From Branchiostoma floridae (Eukaryota > Chordata > Leptocardii > Amphioxiformes > Branchiostomatidae), in the NCBI RefSeq assembly GCF_000003815.2, contig NC_049994.1, positions 18,295,685 to 18,359,684 on the forward strand: DNA of 64,000 bases. Reading direction: 5' to 3'. Positions 57,201-64,000 of this stretch are shown here, one piece after another. Each line of letters begins with the position of its first letter. The first letter of the stretch is position 1. The position numbers and the translations under genes are program-made. The notes beneath the pieces were generated by a model, which did no database searches, was not told where the DNA came from, and was given only the letters and a program-made list of their open reading frames with translations.

Positions 57201-60200
57201 ATTACAACTATTCTTCTCTTCTAATGACACTAATCACCAATTAGTGTATGCATTGTGGTTGCTAGTTAGCATCTAGATACAAAAAAGATAGATCATGGCT
57301 TCTTTAAAGATGGGAGGGAAAGGAAAGGGTAAGTTGACCCAGGACCACCTTTGATTGAAGTAAATGTACGGTCAAAACTAAAACTAAAAATGGAAAAATT
57401 GACACTGCCCCAGCTTCTGTACTTCTACTAAAAAATTAAATATGCATTAACCACAGAAGGGAACATATTTGTTGAAGCCCAGTTTGTAAAAACTACTGGG
57501 TAGTCTGGCACTTCTGGAAGGCATATTTTCAGATCATAAACTACTTGTCACCCAGTTGCAAAAACTTTTCACTTCCATGGTGACATAAATTACAAATTTA
57601 TTTAGTGCTTGCTTGTTTTGCTTCTGTTTGCTGGATAGCACCTGCAAAAGGGGAAAGGGAAGGAGAGGTGATATAATCACACTAAGTAATAAAATGACTA
57701 TGCCAGCATTTACACTCAAAGAAAACAACCAGAAAACTAACTGGTTCAATCAAGGAGGTTCCATAGAGAAGGAAATACATGTAGGACAGGATGAAAACCC
57801 CGCTGCATGCCATTGTTCAGACCCGCTAGTTCCCCCCGTGATATGTTGTTTCTGCTGGTACACCTCTAAAGTGACGTTCCCCTCAAGAGACTATAATGGC
57901 ACACAAAAATCCAATGCGCCGAGCCATGACGTCATGCGTCCCGAGCCGGTCCGTTTTTTTTAATCTGTTTTTTTTTTTATTTTTCCTTTTTAGACAAATA
58001 GTTAATATATACAACGCTTTCATCTTGCAAGCACTGGGCATTGCACATTTGACAATTTTTTTCCCTTTTATGATGATTTTCTTTTTTTACTCCCCTTCGG
58101 AAACATCCTGCATTTTCATAAAAAATGTGGACCTTCCTAGTTTTACTTATTTAAATCTTTGACCAAACAATGTTAAACTTTACGTCTACCCGCACCGCTG
58201 GAGGATTTGGCCAGGATGTCCAATCTGCAGTGATATTTGATTCGATTTGTCTATACATATTTTGCCATACTAATACATCTTGACGTGAAAGATTCTTTAA
58301 CCTTGCAGAGTGAACTGAGCACAAATATGCTTTATATAACCTGCTTGTTTAAAGTTTGCCTCTCTCCCAACACCCCAAGAATAATTACTGTGTTCTTGTA
58401 TTCTTTATGGGCGCATACGTATTTTCCTTGGCAACTATGTTTGTGTTTGCTTCCGACATTTAGCTTCAAAATAGTGCAATAGACAATTTGCCTCAACTCT
58501 ATCAGAAAGCAATATTTGGCGTAAATATTAAGAAAAAAAGTTTTTTACACTTAAACCATTAAGGATTATCTATAAATATCTATAATTATATATAATTATA
58601 TATAATCATAGATAATTATAGATAATTATAGATAATTATATATAATTATGTAAGCTGGCGCCTATAGATTTAGGATGGACGCTGTAGTGAGTGATGTGAG
58701 TGCTTGGCTCTCATAGGTTCACCTGTGACATATCCTTGATAAATGTAGACTTGCGGCCTATCAAAAGCTGGAAACATTGAGTGCATGTTGCAGAGAAGAC
58801 ATAATGTTTGATTGGCCGTTTAACGGTAATTGTCGGACTGTGAAGGTCCAAGTAAAAAACACACAACACTGAGGAACCGTTATACACTTCTCAACCTTGA
58901 GTATTTACAGTGAATTATATATTGTCATAATGTATCATATAGTATTTTTTTTAAACGAATGCAGGCATGGCAAAATGAATTAAAAGCGTAAATTCACTCC
59001 GTGCAATAGACATAAGATTTCCCTCAACTTTATCAGAAAGCAATATTTGGTGTCAATATTAACTTTTAAAAGTTTTTTTGCACAACCATTAAAGATTATC
59101 TATAATTATATATAATTATGTGTATAATGGTTATAGGGACTATGTATGATTATGTATAATTGTCATAAATTGTGCATATAACAATGCATAATGATTACAA
59201 GTGTTATTTATAATTATGTATAATGGTCATCAGGATTATATATAATTATGTGTAATGGTGAAATGGGTTATATATAATTATGTATAATGGTGAAATGGGT
59301 TATATATAATGGTGAAATGGGTTATATATAATTATGTATAATGGTGTAATGGGTTATATATAATTATGTATAATGGTGAAATGGGTTATATATAATTATG
59401 TATAATGCCCCAAAATTATATATAATTATGTATAATTATAGTATAATTGGACTAATCCCTAGAGACCCATTGACACTTTCCGCATATTCATTACCCTTCG
59501 ATATGTACTCAATAAAAATATGAAGTTGATCGGGTAAAGCATTTCGGAGTTATGGACTCGAGTCCAGAATTAGAGTGTTTTTCCATAATTAAAAAGACGC
59601 CTGTTGTGTGAAGGACGTTCAGCACCAAGGTAAGGCATGATAATAGCACAATTAATCATAGCACAGACAGATGAATTTTTATTTAACATATATGACAGAT
59701 AAACCGAATAGTGTGTGTGAGTGAATGCTACATGTATATTAAACAGATGTATTTTCCTGTGTGTGAAGGGCGTTCAGCACCAAGGAAAGGCATGATAATA
59801 GCACAGACAGCTGGATGTTTGTGTTAACAAAGTAAATGAACATCATGATTTATGGAGTATTAACACATAACAGTTTCCTTACTTCTGTATCCTGGAGGGT
59901 TCTGTGATGTTCCACAGACACACCAGGCCACGCCTGGCAACCGTTGCTGGGACATTCCCACTGGAGCCCTGGGAGGGGAGGACAAGTTGAAACATCATTT
60001 AAGTACCAGGAGTTATTTGAATAATATTATTCAAAATGCAATAAATGGTTTTTACACTGTTAACAAACCTCAAACAGGTGTTATAGGCAATGGAATTGTG
60101 CTCTATGTTATGTGCAATTCCACCTACATTGTATGACTGCTAGGTGGCAATAGGTGACTGAATTGAGCTGGCAAACTGAAGGCCAGAGGTTGGTTGGGTT

Positions 60201-60320
60201 GGGGTAAGAGGTCAGGGGTTAAAGTTAAACAGAGGTTACTGACCTGAGCAGGTAGACTGAATGCCAGCAGCAGCAGCTGAGGTTGGGTGGGGGAGAAGCT
60301 CGCACTCACCACATGCCGAC
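44200..60320 (-). CDS. DYNC2I1: Dynein-2 intermediate chain 1 (WDR60), C-terminal 15 exons; 5' part missing
   Basis: WD40-repeat subunit of cytoplasmic dynein-2, the retrograde intraflagellar-transport motor. Exons in gene order: 60244-60320, 59883-59968, 49867-49942, 49348-49456, 48844-48963, 48489-48544, 48208-48259, 47826-47892, 47399-47486, 46995-47061, 46805-46863, 46601-46646, 45788-45962, 44788-44857, 44200-44322. They sum to 1271 nt with perfect phase agreement and give 422 residues ending at TAA (44200-44202). Family landmarks: [19 protein letters not shown] then [57 protein letters not shown]. The vertebrate protein is a little over 1000 residues, so the N-terminal tail and first blades are not here; none were found between 60321 and 64000. 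The second intron (10 kb) holds a 9.26-kb inverted-repeat structure. Confidence 0.9.
45105..45294. repeat. (CA)n microsatellite
   Basis: About 190 bp of CA repeats, with further CA tracts at 45375-45450, 45530-45565 and 45650-45730. The histidine/threonine or valine/cysteine frames across it are artefacts. Confidence 0.97.
45323..45645 (-). pseudogene. Three partial copies of the 3' half of a DYNC2I1 exon
   Basis: Segments 45323-45370, 45476-45522 and 45599-45645 each repeat the donor-side 47 bp of exon 45788-45962, including TCATCTCGGAACAACTTCC, the donor GTGAGG or GTGAAGG, and flanking ATCCATCAGT. They are separated by CA tracts. They lack acceptors, so they cannot be complete exons. Confidence 0.8.
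46031..46284 (-). pseudogene. Two partial copies of the 5' half of the same DYNC2I1 exon
   Basis: 46197-46284 and 46031-46112 repeat the acceptor-side about 85 bp of exon 45788-45962 (acceptor ACAG|AAGT, then EVPQITW.., then [10 protein letters not shown]). The upstream copy stays open through AVFYT. The other has lost the frame after about 20 codons. Neither has a donor at its end. Confidence 0.8.
47281..47385. repeat. Dispersed repeat shared with the window start
   Basis: CAACGAATATAGGTTACCCC and GGATAAAGGTGATC resemble 91-135 near the left edge. Confidence 0.5.
49457..49540 (-). repeat. 84-bp in-frame duplication at a DYNC2I1 exon acceptor
   Basis: The segment repeats the first half of exon 49348-49456 ([16 protein letters not shown]) with its own acceptor CAG at 49541-49543, exactly 84 bp upstream of the normal one. 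The intervening frame has no stop. Use of the distal acceptor would add 28 residues. Confidence 0.85.
50520..50940. repeat. A/T minisatellite, ATATAATTATATATAACCCATTTCACC
   Basis: At least ten units of 25-45 bp within the left arm. The inverted array is at 59100-59440. Confidence 0.85.
51350..51439 (-). other. Possible orphan exon inside the 9.26-kb structure
   Basis: About 85 bp, acceptor TATCAGCAG, donor GTGTGT. One frame reads [19 protein letters not shown], protein-like and helical. No family recognised; could belong to the element or be chance. Confidence 0.3.
51612..51770. repeat. C-rich GCGATCTCGCCC repeats
   Basis: Repeated GATCTCGCCC words and runs of C up to 12. The opposite strand has many G runs and could form quadruplexes. 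Confidence 0.75.
51771..54935. other. Interior of the 9.26-kb structure, mostly unrecognised
   Basis: Contains the N gap, a poly(T)/poly(G) tract near 53283-53311, a hairpin at 53403-53461 (GGCCGTGATAGTGAG / TTGCTATCACGGCC) and a family C half-end near 53543-53562. It also has an AATCAAGGAGGTTT / AAACCTCCTTG inverted pair at 53703-53752. No coding segment. Confidence 0.5.
52708..53016. other. Assembly gap (N)
   Basis: 309 N in the interior of the inverted-repeat structure. Confidence 0.99.
54936..55446. mobile_element. PIF/Harbinger-like MITE with TTA target sites
   Basis: 511 bp, ends GGCCACAACAGGTAAATTTT / AAAATTTACTTGCTGTGGCC (inverted), with TTA on each side. A fragment of the right end recurs at about 63785-63825. 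The 3-bp TTA duplication fits PIF/Harbinger. Confidence 0.7.
55447..58455. other. Interior of the 9.26-kb structure, unrecognised
   Basis: No coding segment is supported. A weak tRNA-derived SINE-like patch lies on the minus strand at about 55862-55960. 57740-57765 has the AATCAAGGAGGTT word also seen at 53703. Confidence 0.4.
59605..59882. repeat. Direct duplication beside the right arm
   Basis: GTTCAGCACCAAGG(T/A)AAGGC plus ATGATAATAGCACA occurs at 59616 and again at 59769, about 150 bp apart. Confidence 0.6.
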
Positions 60321-60602
60321 CTGAAACACAACAATGTATAACATAAGCATTAAAAACAAACACAGAGGCCAGTCAAATCCCCTTCCTTTTTTTGCTGGAT
60401 ATTCTGAAGAAAAAGTGAGGCAAGAGGTAAAAAAATAGGGATGGGAGAAGGGACCAAGTCCTTGCCAACTAACACTTTTTTACTTAATTCATGTCACTTA
60501 TATGTATTGGTTCAGCGTGTGATCCTTGTATCAATTGTTAAGAGTAGCCAGGGTTCAAGCACCACCAACTGATCAATCTACTAAGTAACTGGTCTGGACC
60601 TT

Positions 60603-60672
60603 TTAGCCTATAGCGGTTAGAGTATTGCATTTGTGAGCTGGAGGTCCCAGGTTCGAATCCTGAGAGCCAGGA
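60603..60672 (+). repeat. tRNA-derived SINE fragment
   Basis: An A-box-like TAGCGGTTAGAG and a B-box GGTTCGAATCC are spaced as in a tRNA, but the acceptor and anticodon stems do not pair. Probably a SINE head and not a functional tRNA gene. Confidence 0.45.
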
Positions 60673-60896
60673 GACTGTACTACTCACCCCTTGTTTTTCA
60701 ATTATGTTGCAACTCCCCTCAAACACACCGCATCAGAGTACTGCTGTATAAAGTGCCAAAACTACAAGTAGTCTAGTCCAAACAATTGCTGGTAGGTCAA
60801 CAAATATGACATTCTAATGATCCTTAACATCATGGCACCAGAAACATCTCGTTAGTTATTGTGTACATTCCATCACTCCATACCTAGTATCAACTT

Positions 60897-61045
60897 TCAC
60901 AGGACACAGTGAAAGCTGTAAACACTTGAGGTGATGATCGACCTTCAACCCTAACTGTATTTACACACAGTCATGAGACTGCCTGCTGACTTGCATGTAC
61001 GTGTGGGTGGAACCGTATGGAAAGTCCCAATTATTTCATAAAGCA
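60897..61045 (+). promoter_or_regulatory. kappaB module 4
   Basis: GTAAACACTTGAGGTGATGAT, TATTTACACACAGTCATGAGAC, then GGAAAGTCCC (61019-61028), then CAATTATTTCATA. Closest to module 2 at 33190-33340. Confidence 0.5.
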
Positions 61046-61519
61046 AATAGAAACTGCTCAAACATTGAGACTGATATTAAAAAGTTGTCAAGTCAGCATA
61101 AAAGTTCATCATTCTGCGTTGGTGGAATTCATAATATTAAGTAAACCCTGAAATATCAGTTAAAACTTACTTCTAAGTAGAAAAAGTAATTTGCGTCATA
61201 TTTGCAATTTTTCGCACATTACATGTATCTAGAGCAAATTGTGAAATGAAATTGAAAATTTACCACTAACAAACTATCACTGTCTGACTTAAAAACAAGG
61301 TTGGTCTATACTGTAAATTCATTCATTTCAAGGACTTCTTTAACCATGATGGTATAATTCTAGGTTTTTCTTGTGTTGTAAGTTCACAGTTGAAATATTC
61401 TGTAGACTACATATTATGCATATTCTCAGTGTCATCAATTCAGAGAGGTAACAAAGAAAATCAGCGCCAATAAAATAAAGTAATATTCTAAGATTTACAG
61501 TGTTTTTACAGGTAAATAT

Positions 61520-61765
61520 CTGAAATGTGTAAACAGTGAGATGACCTTTATCCCAAGATATGACCAAATAGAAAGTCCCGACAGCACCACAAAAATATCA
61601 CCGGAAAATCCCAGACCTGTTGTTTGTACAGTACGACTACGAGTATAAAAAAAGGCAGATTTTTCCAGAACTCTTAGTGATGCAGAGAGAAACTGACAAG
61701 TATCTACCAGGCAGGTTCACTGCTGTAGAGTCTCAGACATCCAGGTGAGATTTAGACATGTCTGC
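61520..61765 (+). promoter_or_regulatory. kappaB module 5
   Basis: GTAAACAGTGAGATGACCTTTA, AGAAAGTCCC (61570-61579, one mismatch) and GGAAAATCCC (61603-61612; GGGATTTTCC, full match). Then comes AGGCAGGTTCACTGCTGTAG and the donor-like CATCCAG|GTGAGAT near 61745. Confidence 0.5.
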
Positions 61766-61865
61766 TGATACTGGTACCTACATGCAGGTCACTTGTTAGC
61801 TTAGGTCTGATACTTGGATGCTGAACTACTGTAAAACTTTTTTTCCACAGAATGGGGGGTCATCA

Positions 61866-62046
61866 TCATATCTTGCCGCTCCAAGTCCCAATCCAACAGC
61901 GGGCCACGTCGTTGGCCTCCCTCAGATCACTGTCTGAACAGCTGGGGCTGAGCTCACAGTGTTGCATCAGATGTTGCATTGTTTGTGGTTCGTCTCCACA
62001 CGGGCAAGCTGAGCTTGTAGCTTTGCCCCATTTCAGCAATGGGGGG
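61866..62046 (-). mobile_element. Non-LTR retrotransposon fragment (C-terminal end of the ORF)
   Basis: The minus strand reads LLKWGKATSSACPCGDEPQT, then MQHLMQHC, then a stop after WIGTWSGKI. The CxCG..QTMxHL..C pattern is the typical zinc-knuckle tail after the reverse transcriptase of many non-LTR elements. Only the last 60 residues are present. Confidence 0.6.
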
Positions 62047-62599
62047 TGGGGGATTCCTTTGATAGATCAAACAAGCGTTAACCATTTTATTCTTCTTATG
62101 CCACAATGGCTGTCTAGCTATAACTGTCACAATAATTATTAAAAGTTTTGTTTACGCTGCCCTGGAGGGATTCTGGGGTTTTCGGGCGGGCACTTGGCAG
62201 CTTTTGTGACAAAATTTTCAAAAGCCCTGGTGATGTTTTGGAGTGACCATATGGCAGGGTCCGATTATGTGAACTACAGTGTGTTAAACATTGTACATTT
62301 GTATATGTACAGGTTTTGAAATACTTTTTCATAGCCAGACTGCAGGCAGGTAACCAGCAGGCTCTAATCATGTTTCAGGGCTATATTAAAAAATTAAGCG
62401 CTGCCCAGATCATGTTTATTCTCTCCTTGCTACAATGTACATGTACATGTATATTAGGCAATTGTTATAAAAAGGAAGAAGATCAAAGAAGCTCTGCTTG
62501 TTTGGCTTATTGGCCAGGTGGGCATTTTCACATGCAGATACAGGGTGTGAAATACTGGGTGCATACAATCATGTAGTATGTACTTCAGGACGTTTTTGA

Positions 62600-62955
62600 A
62601 GTGCTCTAAGTTCATGTTTGAATAAATTCTGAAGTACGGTGGTAACACATTTGGAAACTTATATTTCTAGTATCAGGTATTTGCAATGGAGAGCTGAGTC
62701 ATCAAGAAAACTGCAAAAGAAAAACGTTCAAAGTATCTACAAGTTAGAGAGTAACATGTCAGCGTTTTAATTTGTGACCTTTACCCTCAGGTATGACTTA
62801 ATGGAAAGTCCCAACAGCTGCACAAAAATATCATTGGAAAACCCCAGAACTCTCACCTGTACTAACAGTCACTGCTGGGAGAATAAGGCAAAATTATAAA
62901 CTACTAGTAACAGTACAGGCAAAAACAGTCAAGTCTTTACCCTGTCAGGTTCACA
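62600..62955 (+). promoter_or_regulatory. kappaB module 6
   Basis: Preceded by TACGGTGGTAACACATTTGG, as at 33660. Carries GGAAAGTCCC (62803-62812) and GGAAAACCCC (62836-62845; GGGGTTTTCC). Then comes CAGGTTCACAGCTGTGG. Confidence 0.5.
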
Positions 62956-63049
62956 GCTGTGGGAAAGAGACTCAACTGTTGGTAAAAAATGTGAAGCATA
63001 CACAACCATCAGTCCTTTAGTGTACGCATTGAACATGTACATGTAAGCT

Positions 63050-63315
63050 TGATAGTCACACGACACAGCGACCAAAGGTGATATCATTAGGTAATAAGTA
63101 ACATCTATCCTTGCAACAACACCCAGCTCAGTATTTACAGTGCTATCAAAAGACTGAGGTGTGGAAAGTCCCAGCAGAAAAAAAAATTCCACCTGCGTCA
63201 CAGGAAAAACCCAGAACTTCTGCAAGTACGGGCAGAAACAGACAAGTTCCCAATTATAATCCCCATAAGATTGACAGTTGTGGTTTTCAAACATCCAGGT
63301 AAGATTAAGAAATCT
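63050..63315 (+). promoter_or_regulatory. kappaB module 7
   Basis: Matches module 3 over a long stretch (GACACAGCGACCAAAGGTGA, ACAACACC, TATTTACAGTGCTAT). Then come GGAAAGTCCC (63163-63172), AGGAAAAACCCAGAAC, GGGCAGAAACAGACAAG and the donor CATCCAG|GTAAGAT near 63299. Confidence 0.5.
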
Positions 63316-63937
63316 GTGTTTATCCTGACAGGTAACAGGGGATTGTTTATTAATTTGAATATTAATATCTTAGCCTTCACAGCTAACCCTCGAGCTCGCC
63401 TGAACAACAGGCAATAAACCAGATAGTGCGTGAGTGATATATATTGTATAGAAACATATCTCAAATTTTGTGACTATAAATTCAGCAAAGCTCTGGTATA
63501 CAAAACCACTTAGTAGTACTCTACCAGGGGATTTGTACATACTGCCCCTGTAATAAAGTGGAATATGCATATGAAAGGCTTCAGCCATTTCATCTCTTAG
63601 ACTAGCTGTTCATCCACAACACTAGCTTTCCCACTATTACTGACCATGAGAATACAACGTTGGTAATAAAATAAAATATTATTCTTTAATTTAAAGTTTG
63701 AAAAAAATGAGCTACAATGTACATATTTTTTTACCCACTTTGTTTTCTCGCCCACCTTGCTCACCATCCTGTACATGTCATCCTTGTAGAGGATGTCATC
63801 AATAAAATTTACTTGCTGTAGTCTAACGTAATTACGTTACTTTTATACAGATGTTGAACAACTTGTACAGCAACCTCTGACTAAATCAAGACCAAGACAA
63901 ACAACACATTCGTCATCCATCTCTCCTGTACAAAATG

Positions 63938-64000
63938 TAGCTTCTACCAGACTCCACATGTCGCTGAAAAAAAAAAAATTGGCCAAATAAGACAGAAAAC
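63938..64000. mobile_element. Mutator-like MITE, cut by the window end
   Basis: Starts TAGCTTCTACCAGACTCC and continues with the family's ATTGGCCAAATAAGACAGAA arm. The other end lies outside the window. Confidence 0.65.

Larger units (their letters stand above)
50349..59604. mobile_element. 9.26-kb structure with long inverted terminal repeats
   Basis: Left arm 50349-about 51080 and right arm about 58990-59604 are inverted copies. Both start ACAGGCGTCTTTTTAATTAT, continue with a coding-less 170 bp (CTCTAATTCTGGACTC..), then a minisatellite of ATTATATATAATTATG / CCATTTCACC units, then AGAAAGCAATAT..GGTG. A partial extra right arm lies at about 58460-58650. Flanks TGTGTGTA (50341-50348) and TGTGTGAA (59605-59612) match at 7 of 8. 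No transposase is recognised inside, but there is an N gap. It lies in an intron of DYNC2I1. Confidence 0.65.

Noticed and set aside
60603..60672. Possible functional tRNA gene
   Set aside because: A- and B-box words are present but the acceptor and anticodon stems do not pair, so a SINE fragment is more likely.
61852..62142. Plus-strand open frame starting MGGHHHILPL
   Set aside because: It is the complement of a minus-strand non-LTR retrotransposon tail with recognisable CxCG motif.
60321..64000. Further upstream exons of DYNC2I1
   Set aside because: No splice-bounded minus-strand segment with family resemblance and an exit phase of 1 was found in this stretch.

Overview
The window is a piece of an animal nuclear genome. 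It has split genes with GT-AG introns, canonical 5' and 3' splice sites, dense short inverted-repeat transposons, microsatellites and three assembly gaps (runs of N at 27260-27778, 39358-40333 and 52708-53016). A GlnD-like nucleotidyltransferase joined to kinesin-light-chain-type TPRs, an alternating C2H2 zinc-finger gene and a very high load of MITEs together suggest a cephalochordate (amphioxus, Branchiostoma). That assignment is inference; no species marker is present.

Layout. 0.6-1.45 kb (minus): last exon of an eight-finger C2H2 zinc-finger gene. 9.07-26.57 kb (plus): a three-exon TMEM26-like multi-pass membrane protein whose two long introns are packed with non-autonomous DNA transposons. 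Two families are clear: one with 9-bp target duplications and ends TAGTCTCTACCAGACTCC, and one with 8-bp target duplications and ends TACTCTCCAAGCAGAGGTT. 30.6-34.4 kb: three copies of a promoter-like repeat module, each carrying a kappaB-type site. 35.2-41.15 kb (plus): a four-exon gene for a predicted N-myristoylated protein with a nucleotidyltransferase domain, a substrate-binding helical domain and many TPRs, interrupted by an assembly gap. 44.2-60.3 kb (minus): the C-terminal 15 exons (422 residues) of the dynein-2 intermediate chain DYNC2I1/WDR60; the N-terminal half is not visible. 60.9-63.3 kb: four more copies of the kappaB module, part of a segmental duplication of the 33-34 kb region. 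A second TPR gene may therefore begin beyond the right edge.

The DYNC2I1 locus is unusually rearranged. It has an in-frame 84-bp exon duplication that makes a second acceptor. One exon has its 5' half copied twice upstream and its 3' half copied three times downstream. Two copies of what looks like an upstream exon lie beyond the stop codon, in the 3' flank of the TPR gene. A 9.26-kb structure with long inverted terminal repeats sits in one intron.

The best candidate for an undescribed system is the kappaB-module plus NTase-TPR pair: a duplicated, possibly NF-kappaB-responsive promoter/first-exon cassette next to a predicted membrane-anchored nucleotidyltransferase with a long TPR array. An innate-immune role is inference only.
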